DNA from: Beta vulgaris subsp. vulgaris
Taxonomy: Eukaryota; Streptophyta; Magnoliopsida; Caryophyllales; Amaranthaceae
Assembly (NCBI RefSeq): GCF_026745355.1
Contig: NC_079209.1
Coordinates: forward strand, 26,903,214-26,967,213
Direction of reading: 5' to 3'
DNA length: 64,000 nt
This document shows, in pieces, positions 33,902-44,400 of the stretch; positions within the stretch are counted from its first letter, which is position 1, and each line of letters starts with the position of its first letter. Below the pieces are notes generated by a model. The model worked only from the letters and a program-made list of their open reading frames with translations. It made no database searches and was not told where the DNA came from. The position numbers and the translations under genes are program-made.

Positions 33902-35745
33902 ATGAATCCCAAAAACACTTCTCACTCTCTCTCCTCCCACAAAGCCGAAAAACCCTCTCCTTCTCCATCTAAAATTGAATCACCTACCCCATGGATATTC
34001 TCTCCAATTCATCACAAGAATTCTAAGAAAAAGGAAAACAAATGGAAGCGTTGGAAATGGAGGTTGAAGACAACATGCAACAAGTGAGGGGAATAGATGT
34101 TCCGAGAGAGGAACAACAAGATTGCTCAAAAAATCCACGGCAATCTAGGTATGTTCATGGACTTTTATTGATGTTTCTTGTGTGTAAAAGAGTAAATTTT
34201 CGTCAATTGCTCAATATGATCAAGTTTCAAGGTTGGGCATCTTTTTGTGAATGTTATGGAAATAGTTTATTCCTAAATTAATGGATGAATTTTGTGAAAA
34301 CTTTTCCATGGATGAAGAAGGAAATTTTCACTTTGGTAAAGGAACTCAAATTGATTTTAATGCTAAAATTTGGGAAATTCTTGGTGTTCCCGTGAGAGGA
34401 ACTGATGTTTATTTAAAACAACGTGGATCCTATCCTTTTCGGATACTCTTTGATCAATTGATTGTTAAATATGGTGGTCAAAAGGGAAAAACATTTCTTT
34501 ACTAATCTTCTTTCTCCCTACACAAAATTTTATTCACATCCTAAGAAAGCCTTATTGCCTCGTCTTTCTAAACGTGCTCAAGTTAGCATGTTGGATTATT
34601 TATATTCATTGTTTAGCCTCTCATAAACACATAAACTTTCCCTCTTTAATGATTCAACACATGAGTCATTGTATTGAAAATGGTTTGTTGTTTTAGGCAC
34701 TTAGTAACCGAAATCTACTTAAGTTCAATGTGAAAATTTCGGGAACTCAACCATTGGTGTATCACGGGAAATATGTTGAATGTGCGTGCCTTGAATAACT
34801 TGAATGTTTGTGTTGTGAATGGAGAATAATAAGGGAAGGGCTAACCTTGATGATGATGAGGATGATAAGTGATGATGATGTGGAAGAAGAAGAAAAGAGA
34901 GAAGTTGAAGAAAAGAAATGAAGAAGAAAAAAAAAGAAAAAGAAAAAGAAAAGAAAAACGAAAAAGAAAAAGAAGAAGCTAAGAAGAAAGGGAAGAAGGT
35001 GGTTGAAGAGGTGGTGAAACCGGTTCCAAAAAGCACTAGAACTAGTCAAATAGTTCAAAACATGAAAGTGCTTAATTTTCCTTTGCTTGACACAGATGAA
35101 ATTTTGAGGAAGATGAAGTTAGGGTGATTGATAGGAAGATTATGAATCTAACCTCCTCCTTCTAGGGAACGACTCCTGTTCCTATGGAAACCAATCCTCC
35201 TTTTCCTCCATCTCCACAAAATCTGTTCACCTCTACTCCTAGCACCACAAAATGATCCTACCTCCCTCTACCTCAAAACCTCCTGTTTGTTCCAAAGATA
35301 AGAACAGATGTGTTCCCATTCCAGAGGAACAACCTGCTGTTCCCAAACTAAGGAACAAACAACCGCACCAAATCCTTCTCAAAATGCTCCCTCGTCTTCT
35401 CAAAATCCTACCATTGGTTCTACATATACTCTAGCTCATGCTAGAAGATTGGACTATTTGTTCTCTTTGGTTACGGGTCATTCAAAGCAATGATGGAGTT
35501 TGCTAGGAAGCAAGGATTTGAATGGGTTAGTAAAGGGGTAATGCACAAAGTTGACAAAGCCTTGGAAGGACAACAAGTGATCATGGCACTTGTGAACTTT
35601 CCTCCTCCATCCAATGATAACTCTCGGTTATTGAAGTTGGAAATGTGTGCTCAAGATGATATACCTTGGCCGAAAATCATAAGGAGGTGATGGCTAAGCT
35701 TATGATGTGGTGGAAAAATCGAGCAACCTCCCTCTCCTAAACATA
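33902..35745 (+). pseudogene. Sirevirus B 3' accessory ORF
   Basis: Starts at the ATG at 33902 (MNPKNTSHSLSSHKAEKPSP, Ser/Lys/Pro-rich). It then shifts frame to MEALEMEVEDNMQQVRGIDV (34042) and reaches MDEFCENFSMDEEGNFHFGK with FNAKIWEILGVPVRGTDVYL (34281-34505), which resembles the putative plant transposon protein domain that often accompanies Sireviruses. Next come a Lys/Glu-rich stretch (34918-35010), a Pro-rich linker and a C-terminal helix with KQGFEWVSKGVMHKVDKALE (35500-35570). At least four frameshifts or stops. No membrane segment is evident. The product's function is unknown. Confidence 0.65.
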
Positions 35746-36238
35746 AACTCTCATTTAGTTTTTTTTGTGTGGGAACATGAATTTTTAATATTTGTCTTTT
35801 CTATCTTTCTCTTTAATCATGCTACAATGGAACTTGTTAATTTGATAATTCTAGTTTATCTTTTTGCATGTGTGCGTCTAAATGAATGGCTAATATTCTT
35901 GGATTGCGGTTTTGAGAGTTGAATGCTTTATTGTTTTCTACTAACCAAATTGTTTCTCACAAGTTTGGTGGTGTGATGTGTTTAGTAGATAAATTCATCT
36001 TTTGAAATCGTGGACTAATGTTTTTGAAGATGCCAAAGGGGGAAAGAAAAGGCAATCAGAGTAAATTTTTTTTCATGGATTATTCTCATTTTCTTCTTTA
36101 CAAAATAAAATAAATAAACGAGTCTATAATATTAATTTAACTTGGTTACATACTTTGTTAAAATAGTTTTATATGACTTATGTGATACATTTTATTTATA
36201 TTATAGCCTTTTGTTGTCATCTTCAAAAAGGGGGAAAT
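35746..36238 (+). other. Sirevirus B 3' untranslated region with two polypurine tracts
   Basis: Internal tract after GATGCCA, AAAGGGGGAAAGAAAAGGC (about 36034-36052). Main PPT AAAAAGGGGGAAAT (36225-36238), preceded by TTGTTGTCATCTTC and abutting the 3' LTR. Collinear with 9835-10368 of element A. Confidence 0.82.
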
Positions 36239-37798
36239 TGTTGACCCTTGAGTTTTGAAGATGACCTAACCACAAAAGACATAGTATATTTATTTATGTT
36301 GTTGCAAGGTAATTCATGCTCGAGCTAAGAGAATACTTGATTGAAGATTAAAACGGAGAATTAATCAAGATCGAAGTAAAGATGTTCGAGATGAAGAATC
36401 AAGCATGGAATGAAGATTAGAATACATTAGGTGTATTTATATCTTCATGTAGTTAGTTGAGTAAAAGCTTAATTAAGTTCGTGGTGAATTCTCAAAGGAA
36501 CTTGGTTCTGTTCCCATGAAGGAACAAACCTGGCACTATAGGAACAAGGTTAGGGAACAAGACTTAAAACTATTTAGGAACCCTAAGAGACTCTAAAGTT
36601 GTGCGCTAATTCAAATATGCGCCCAATATAATTGTTAGAGTTTTTAGGGTTGTTTTAACTAAGATCCACTATTTTAGGAATTTAGTTTAAGTTTGGTAGG
36701 AAAAAGATTTTAAAAAGATTTTCTGATTTTAATTTAACCGATTTTCAAATCTTATCTTTTTATCTTGTATCTTTTATATTTTACTTAAAAGATTTTGTTT
36801 TCAAAAAATAATATCTTTCCGGTTTTTAAATTGTTTCGGTTTTTAAAATATAAAATTGTTTTTCGATTTTATTAAAGATATTTTAAAAAGATATTTTTCC
36901 TATAAACTAGCTAAAGTAAAAAAAAATTTATTTCCTAAAAACTGGATTACACGCCTAAAATATACTGCTACACGTTTTTGTAGTTAGTGGATTTAGTGGC
37001 TTAGTTAATTATCCTCCAAGTATTAAATTAAATTTAAATGAGTTTAATTATTCTTCAAGTTTTGTGAAACAACGTAATATGAAACTGCTTCCCTTATGGA
37101 GTGAAGTAGTGGATTAGTGGGATGTTTTACTTGACATGGAATATTTAATTTAATTTATTAATTAATTAAAAGCATGGAGATCATGTGATAATGGTTTAAT
37201 TAGTGAAGAACATGTCTTGTCTTAATTGTCTATAAATAGGCGCCTAATTCATGTGATAATGGTTTAATTAGTAGAGAACATGTTTTACTTGACAAAGTGT
37301 GTCTGACTTAGCTAATTAGTGGAGTCAGTGCCTTTTCCTTAAGAGAATTCATACTTACATTAATCGAGTTTATTATTCTTCCATTGTTTTACAAAGTGTA
37401 TTTTTGAGAAAAGGGTTTGAGTGAGCTCTTGTAAGTGTGAGAAGCTTTGAGTGAAGCAAGAGAAAGAGAAAGAGTAAGGAACTTCGAGTGAAGTTTGAGA
37501 GGAACGTCAGTTGTGGGAACTGTCGTTGGGAACTTGAGTTGAGTGACTTAAGTTGAGAATCGAGAGAAAAGTAATATGTTGTAATCAGAGTTGTTTTGGC
37601 CTATTATAGTGGAAAGTTGTTTTAAAATCCCTTGTGGTCGAGATTGTTTCTTCCTACTAGGCCTAGGAAGTTTTTCCTCGCTAAATCTCTCGTGTTCCCA
37701 TTGTTTGTTCCCAAGTTTACTTTTAATTCCACAAAAAGTACAACTTATTCTCTCATTATAATTCACCCCCCGTCTTATAGTGCTCATATTATACAACA
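36239..37798 (+). repeat. 3' LTR of Sirevirus B
   Basis: 1560 bp. TATA block at 37230-37239. Just after it, about 30 bp beginning CATGTGATAATGG (from 37251) duplicates the sequence at 37182-37212 and replaces bases found in the 5' LTR (TTAGAACAAAG region), a local templated rearrangement. Otherwise near-identical to the 5' LTR by eye. Confidence 0.93.
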
Positions 37799-38657
37799 AC
37801 GCTACATGTTATTTTAGCTAATCAAAAACCTAAAGAACTGTTCTAATATTAATCAGATAATATGGCAACCTGCTAGGTTCCATGTAATTTGATTGCATAA
37901 TAACATGTCACTAAAAATAGTATTTTATGTGTTTCCTAAACCAACCTATACTAAATATTTTTAGGGTGCATGAAAATATTATTTGGTTATTCGATTGCAT
38001 AAAACTTGACATGAATCGATGTTAAGTAAAGGCCAACAATGGGCAAATGTGATTCCTAACCGTGTTCGTACCATTATCCCCGAACTGAATTTTTAATTAG
38101 TTCATTGACCATGGATGGAGTTAGGACGAGGTAATCTACATTCGATAAGTCCCTAATTAACCCCCAAGATTTCTCAATATCCAATTAGGTTTATGATTCT
38201 GACTTTAAAGACTTGTATGCGACTTCAAAATATTTTCATAAAACATTTACAATGAGGTAGTTAAATACGTGCTCATCTTGCGTAGGCGAATAAAAACATG
38301 CCTACAATGGCACATTTTCATATGCCTTATATGAAAGTTATAGCTTTAGCTTAGATGTGTCAATTCAGTTCAACGGTTCAGTTCTAGTTTCAGCAAAATA
38401 GTTAGTTTCAGTTCATATCAACTCAATTTAAAATAGTTTAAAAAATACCAGTCATTCAGTTAAGTTTAGCTAAATTTTTGTGGAGTTCATTTGGGTTGAG
38501 TTATATTTTTTTCCCCATTTGTAGTTCAGTTCAATTGTAGATAATTTCAGATTAAACTAGGTGTATTTAATTTAATTCAGATTTTACCCGACTAGTTTAA
38601 CAGTTCTATCCATAACAATTCAACATATTGACAATTATTTTCGTTATACCCAAAGTT
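37799..38657. other. AT-rich intergenic stretch, nothing recognised
   Basis: No coding frame or element border recognised. Contains GTTCAGTT-type short repeats (38360-38560). The first bases, ACGCTACATG, share GCTACATG with the other flank of Sirevirus B. Confidence 0.5.
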
Positions 38658-40130
38658 CACTACTACATTTTGAAGCAATTGCAACCACTTAATGCAACGA
38701 TTGACCATAATGCAACGATCTAATGCAACGATTCACCATAATGCAACGGGCTAGTTGGTTTCTTGCATCGGTTATACTTAATTGTTGCATTACAGCGTCA
38801 AGAGTAACGACCTTTGAAATATAATGCAACGCTTACTAGATAATCGTTGCAATAGTGTGTATGACTAGGGGTGTTAACGAGCCGAACCGAGAACGAACAA
38901 GACCAGGCTTGGCTCGGCTCGAGAATGTGAGGGTCCGAGCTCGGCTCGAGCTCGAAAAGCTGGGCTCGGCTCGAGTTCGAAAAAAAATTCGGCTCGGCTC
39001 GAAAGAGTTCGCAAACTATTCGGCTCGAAAAAGCTCGAAAATCAAACTCATTCCCACCCAAGTGCAGTAAAACCATTCATACTCAAAAAAAATGTATAAA
39101 CAACACACAAAAACTTTGAATACCGATTAAATCAAAAAACTTCGAATTCAGATTAAATAGAAAAACTTTAAATTCATCATACATGGCACATAGAAATTTT
39201 GAATTCAGATTAAATCGAAAAAAAAACGAAAACTTTTAACATTACATGTCATCGCTCGCTGCCGAAGACGATGTTGCTCGCCGCCGCAGTGCTGCTCGCC
39301 ACTGAGACAATAACGAACACATGCACGCTGGTCGCTCTGAAGTTACGCTGGTTGCCGCCGTCAACTGGACTGGATATTGGGGATTTAGGGTTTTCGAAAA
39401 CCCTTGAAGAAGTGCAGTAGTAGAAGTGTTAGTGTAGAACGGCTGAATGAAGTGCTTAACTTTCTTTGTTTTTGGTGCTACAATTGTTTGTTTGTTTTAA
39501 ATTTTAATTGGGCTGAGAAAAAAGGCCTTAGTTTGTATATTTTAATTGGGCTAATCAATATGGTATATATTTTTAAAGTGGACTTGAAATTGTAATTCAA
39601 GTTGGGTTAGAAATTAATGTATAAAAATTTGTACTTTAAAATTTTTCGAACATGTTTGCGAGCTTTCGAGCCGAACTCTACTAGGCTTGGCTCAGCTCGT
39701 TAAGGTCGCGAGCCGAGCCCTCTCAAGCCGAACTTTGACCGAGCCAAGCTCGAACAGTTTGCGAGCCACCCTGGCTCATTAACACCCCTATGTATGACAT
39801 TACACGATCTAACCGCTAATGCAACGGGCACGCTAATGGGTGGTGTAATTCATTAACCGCACTACGGCCTTTTATTTCCCTCTTTTTTCCTCAAAGAGTT
39901 TTGAAACCCTAAGACATTCACACCTTAATCTCATCTCCCGCCAGGCAGCATTTCCTCTATCTGGTTTACAACCTTGTTTTCCCCCAAATTTCAAAGCTCC
40001 TAAAACTTTTTTCTCTCTCTCACTTGACACCTCAAAGTTACAGCATTCTCCGGAAATCTCCAAAACCTCAAAACATTTCACTTCACATATGGTTTACCTC
40101 TTGGCTCTTAGTTTTTGCCAGAATATTCTC
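38658..40130. mobile_element. CACTA-like element, left end only, interrupted by a hAT element
   Basis: Starts CACTACTACATTTTGAAGC, with repeated subterminal words AATGCAACG and GTTGCATT (38690-38850, continued at 39800-39860 beyond the hAT insertion). No complementary right end is found, so the right border is arbitrary. The inner part (39870-40080) is CT-rich with AAACCCTAAG, like a plant 5' leader, and could be captured gene sequence. Confidence 0.45.
38866..39790. mobile_element. Non-autonomous hAT element with GGCTCGGCTCGAG repeats
   Basis: Ends TAGGGGTGTTAACGAGCC and GGCTCATTAACACCCCTA are inverted repeats with one mismatch. 8-bp duplication TGTATGAC at 38858-38865 and 39791-39798. 925 bp. 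Subterminal words GCTCGGCTCGA and TCGAGCCGAAC are repeated in both orientations at the two ends. The centre (39250-39430) is GC-richer with GCTCGCCGCCG words but has no convincing gene. Confidence 0.93.
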
Positions 40131-40302
40131 ACTGGCGACAACAATGAAGTCATAAAGGTGAAGTTAATTTACTTCTCATTATAATATATAATCAAGAAAA
40201 AGGGTAATCCATGAAATTCTCTCGTTTCTCTCTTTGATACTGACATCTAATTCAAATTGATTTTAGTTTCACAGAAAATGGTAATTCAATTGGTTAGTTT
40301 TA

Positions 40303-40304
<2 letters not shown>

Positions 40305-40375
<71 letters not shown>
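40305..40375. repeat. (TA)n microsatellite, left block
   Basis: About 71 bp of pure TA directly left of a MITE. A second, slightly interrupted (TA)n block follows the MITE at 40804-40900. Confidence 0.95.
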
Positions 40376-40378
<3 letters not shown>

Positions 40379-40803
40379 TAAGTTCATATGAGAACCACCC
40401 TTATGGTGAGAACCGTGAGAACCACTCATTTTTCCTCATTTTACGAAGATTTTGATCATTTCATAACATTTTTGCTCATTTTTTGTTTCACTTATTTTAT
40501 GGTTTTGCTCATTTAACAATTTTGTGCTCATTTAACAATTTTGTGCTCATTTATCAACGTTTTTGCTCATTTAACGTTTTGCTCATTTTACGTTTTTTTC
40601 TCATTGAACTTTTTTATGCTCATTTTACGTTTTTTCTTCTTTTACATTTTGGTACATTTTACGTTTTTGATAACTTAATGTTTTCTACTCATTTTATATT
40701 TCTTCTTATTTGTTACTTTTTTTGCTCATTTTAGGAAGTTTTTGCTTATTTTAAGTGGTTCTCACAGTTCTCACCATAAGAGGGTTCTCACTAGAACCCA
40801 ACC
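40376..40803. mobile_element. MITE-like element inserted in a (TA)n tract
   Basis: The ends are long imperfect inverted repeats of about 45-50 bp: TTATGGTGAGAACCGTGAGA near the left and its near-complement TCTCACAGTTCTCACCATAA near the right. Between them are about 14 copies of TTTTGCTCATTT-type words. (TA)n lies on both sides, so the target was a TA microsatellite. Class is uncertain: TA targeting fits Tc1/mariner-like or Micron-like MITEs. Non-coding. Confidence 0.75.
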
Positions 40804-40829
40804 ATATATAATATATATATATATATATA

Positions 40830-40887
<58 letters not shown>

Positions 40888-40900
40888 ATATATATAATAT
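40804..40900. repeat. (AT)n microsatellite, right block
   Basis: About 97 bp of AT with occasional AA or TT interruptions, immediately right of the MITE. Confidence 0.93.
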
Positions 40901-42276
40901 TTTTCAGTTTTTTTTTATTTCGTGTTTAGCATTCAAGAATTATACGACATGAGTTGAAAGGTAGATTCATTCGATCTATTGAAAGGTTTCTAGCATCAAT
41001 TCAATTAGTTTCCGAGAAAATAAATTGAAGGAGTTTTTTGATAATTCCAAAAAATTAAAGGTTACTTCTTACTAATATGATTTATAGTTTGTATTTTAGC
41101 ATCAAATTATTGAGTAAGAAATTTTTCAATTTACAATTAGGAGTTTTTTTTTTAGATTTTGGTGTCTGCATAGTTTAATCTACTATCATGAAAAAGATTC
41201 ATTCTAACTCAAACAAAATTGCAACCTTGATATAATAATATCATAGATCAACTAGCAGCTTATAGATTCATTCTAGGCCTAGATGACAAAGAAACCTTGT
41301 TTTAGAACTTGATAAGCAAACTTCTTGTAGAATTTGAATACTTTTAGTTAGAATTACTAGATACGTTATGATGATACCTTGTTTGAGAAAGATGTTTTGT
41401 TATGATGATACGTTACGGTCAAGCTTGTGCTATGGTATAGAAGACGAGCACAGGCGAAACTATGTGTAACATAGGATTTGAAATATGTATTAAGATTCAA
41501 ATCTTATTTATATTAGTGCAGATTGTTACATAAATTTTGTTTAGCTTGCTACTTCATTAGTAAATGCAAGGAATTAGACCCAGTGAAATGTTCTTTTGTC
41601 TCCTCACCTGTCTTTTACATTTCTGCTTTAAATACTGATTGTTATCTTAAAGACCCTATTTTGAAGTATTATGACTTATGAGAATGCACTCTAAGATGGT
41701 TAGTCTTCTGAAAGCAACAAAGTGCTTCCTTGAACTAAAAAAAACCTTCTCTGATCCTATTTCCCTATCTCTTTATCTTGCACACGTGGACACTTATTTA
41801 GCGAACTTATAGCTCAAATTATTAGATTTAATGGGTTTTTATTTTTCTTGTTAGGATATGCTAATTTGCCTCCTCCTAATTTGAGGAGATAGGTATAAGT
41901 GAAGGGGATAGTAGTGACAAAAGAGTAAAATATTTTGGGAGCTATTATAGTTAAATAATATGCAAGCTCTATGCTATGGAGCCATGACTAATTGTTGCCT
42001 CACTTCCTCAGCAATGCACTAATTCCATTTTTGGATTTATGTGGGTGATATGTATTGTCCAAGACTAAATAATAAATTATTGGAGATTTGGGTTTCAATC
42101 GAATGTCTAAGAACGGAACATGACTATATTGCAGTTTCTTGATTTCTGGTGACCTTTGTTGTATTGTTCGAGAGTGAATGATAAATTACGGGATATTTGG
42201 GTCGAATAGAAGAGTGTTTATCGTTTCTTCCACATAATGTATATTGTATTGAGTAATTTTTAGATTGGACTATGTA
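40901..42276. other. AT-rich intergenic stretch, nothing recognised
   Basis: No gene, RNA or element border could be supported. Open frames are short and not protein-like. Confidence 0.5.
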
Positions 42277-42285
42277 GTTTTATAT

Positions 42286-43088
42286 TATGTTACTTCGACA
42301 CCCTGTTTCACCTTGAGTGTCGCGTATCTACTCAACACGACGCACGACACACGACACAACGCTCAACATGCCTGGAGAAAGTGTCCGAGTCGGGTATCAG
42401 AAAAGTGTCGAAATAGAGGTCTCAGACATTGTCACATGAGAAGAGAAAAAAGAAAGGTCCATTAAAATTGCAAAAAAGAAATTTCAGATCTAGGGCTTGG
42501 ATGACAAACCCTAGACTTTAAATTGGAAAGAGAGGAGATGGAGATTAGTGAAATACCTTGGGATTTTTGCTTTTACATCATTTTCGAATAGAAACCCTAT
42601 GTTTTTGCTGGTGGGAGACCCCAAGTCGCAACCTTACTAAACCTTACGGGTTAGTTGGGAATTGATTTGGTTAAATGAAGTTAGAGTTCCCAGTAGCTTA
42701 AAAGGAAGTTAGAAGGAAATTGGACACAACTGTTATTTTTTATTGTTATTATTTTTGTTGGCAGCTAGCCGTACATCACCAAATAAAGAAGTTCTCAAGC
42801 AGTTTCTTTGTGTACATTAAAAGCATGTGATATTTGTTTTTGTTATTGAGTCAAACTTCATTTATCCTTTTTCTTTATATGAATTACAACTGATTTTTTA
42901 TCTTTTTTTCATGAAAATAAAGTGTTGAAGAAATTTTTCTGACACTTTTTGTGTTAGACGTGTCTAGAAAATTGGTCAAGCTACTTTCTTGACCGTGTCG
43001 GAGTATCGGCCAAAATTTTGGAGTAGAGTGTCGGATCCTCCAATCCCTACTCGGATACGACCTCCATATCCGTGTCGGAGTAACATAG
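42286..43088. mobile_element. TIR element with 9-bp target duplication (Mutator-like or hAT-like)
   Basis: Left end TATGTTACTTCGACAC and right end GTGTCGGAGTAACATAG are imperfect inverted repeats. GTTTTATAT occurs directly outside both ends, at 42277-42285 and 43089-43097. Interior words GTGTCGG and GACACG are repeated near both ends. 803 bp, no transposase. A 9-bp duplication favours Mutator; 8 bp (GTTTTATA) would favour hAT. Confidence 0.75.
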
Positions 43089-43109
43089 GTTTTATATATG
43101 TACTTCATT

Positions 43110-43403
43110 TTAATTATATAGTTTTGTTTGACTATGTCTGAATTTATTCAAAATTGTGTATCATGTAATTAATAGTTGTTCATTGCTAGACTTGTAGTGG
43201 AAAGAGGAAGACTCTTTTGGGAACATATGTTGGACGTGGGATAGAGGTGAAGTTTATGTTAATTATATAGTTTTGTTTGACTATGTCTGAATTTATTCAT
43301 AATTGTATATCATGTAATTAATAGTTGTTCATTGCTGGACTTGTACTGGAAAGAGGAATACTCTTTTGGGAACATATGTTGGACGTGGGATAGAGGTGAA
43401 GTT
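43110..43403. repeat. 149-bp tandem duplication
   Basis: Copy one at 43110-43258, copy two from 43259 to about 43403. Both begin TTAATTATATAGTTTTG and include CATTGCTRGACTTGTA and ACATATGTTGGACGTGGG. A handful of differences are visible, so the event is fairly recent. Confidence 0.93.
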
Positions 43404-43563
43404 GAGGCTTCGAAGTCCTAACACTAGTTCAAAAAAATGCTTTTACTACTTAGCAAGTGTTTCGGTTAATTTTAAAATGTGAGCTATTTGTACTTTTCTC
43501 ATCTTACACAAGTTGTTTCAACACAAGAGGCATGTTAACTACTTTTTAAAATACTAAGAATTC

Positions 43564-44278
43564 AGGGCGCGTTTGGTTTGGGGGAAACTGGAAAGGGAAA
43601 GGGAATAGAATCTCTTGATTCCCTTTTATGTTGTTTATTTTGGGGGTTTATTTTCCCCCCCTTTCCCCTCCTTACCCCCAAATTCCTCTAACTTGATTAC
43701 CCATATCCCCCAAGGTTTCACATTCCCTTTCTTTGACTCATCATTGACCACCTCCTTAGGGACCTTGACCAAACCACCCAATTACTAGACCACCACTCAA
43801 CCATCACCTGACCACCCAACCAGCACCACCTGCCCACACAACCACTGGGACTTGAACCGACCATCGAGAATCGCCCACCCACGCCACTAACCACCGAGAT
43901 TCGCCAACCACCATCCACCATCTAAACCACCCACAAACCACAGAGAAAACAACAGATCTGGAAGGGGAATTAAAGGAAGAGAACGACGGGGAGGGGGAAA
44001 TTGCAGGCGGTTAGTGCTGCGGGAAGAGAGAACGACAGAGCGGGGGGAATCGCAGGCGTGGTGGGATTTCCGGCGGGCGACAACACGGTGGGAGTTTCGG
44101 CGAGGCTCCAACAAACATGAGAGGGAAGACGGTGGTGGAAGGATGTAAAAAGAGGTGAAAGAGAAACAAAAAAAATACAACCAAACAACATTTTTAATCT
44201 AAGGGTTTTGCTTTCCTTTCCCCCTCTACCCCTTTCTTAATTCCATTCCCTTACCCTCATGGCACCCAAACGACCCCT
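43564..44278. mobile_element. TIR element with AGGGCGCGTTTGG ends
   Basis: Left end AGGGCGCGTTTGG, right end CCAAACGACCCCT: inverted repeats with two mismatches. Inside are G/C-rich polypurine and polypyrimidine runs next to the ends and a CCACCA/ACCACC-rich part (43740-43930). No target duplication was found. Ends of this kind are common in plant MITEs; the superfamily is left open. Minus-strand open frames in the centre follow the CCA repeats. Confidence 0.6.
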
Positions 44279-44334
44279 AGGGGAGTTTTACTTTATGCAA
44301 TCCATGTGCAATAAAAAAATTAGAAATTGCATAG

Positions 44335-44400
44335 TATATGATTGGTCTCGTGACCTCAAGTTCATATACTAAAGTTTTAACCACTAGACCAAGTTGTATT
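44335..44400 (-). repeat. tRNA-derived SINE-like head
   Basis: On the minus strand: a box A match TGGTCTAGTGG (44381-44391) and a box B-like GGTCACGAGACC (44344-44355), with the spacing of an RNA polymerase III internal promoter. Cloverleaf potential looks degraded, and no poly-A or T tail or target duplication could be fixed. A degenerate tRNA pseudogene is the alternative. Confidence 0.45.

Larger units (their letters stand above)
26867..37798 (+). mobile_element. Sirevirus-like Ty1/copia retrotransposon B
   Basis: Same family as A: the LTRs begin TGTTGACCCTTGAG and end ATACAACA. It has gag, protease, integrase, RT, RNase H, a 3' accessory ORF and the double PPT, with no later insertion. 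It is non-autonomous through many indels, although RT keeps YVDD. A clean 5-bp target duplication is absent (left CCCCT, right ACGCT). Both flanks carry GCTACATG (26830-26837 and 37801-37808), at different distances from the LTRs. Confidence 0.92.

Noticed and set aside
43192..43202. CTTGTAGTGG as the missing right end of the CACTA-like element at 38658
   Set aside because: The flanking triplets do not match, the ends are not complementary beyond the core, and the sequence is part of the 149-bp tandem duplication.
43423..43445. CACTAGTTCAAAAAAATGC as a CACTA terminus
   Set aside because: No partner end, subterminal repeats or target duplication were found; a match of this length can occur by chance in AT-rich DNA.
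43718..44191. Minus-strand frames in the AGGGCGCGTTTGG element
   Set aside because: They follow CCA-rich simple sequence between inverted repeats and have no recognisable domain.
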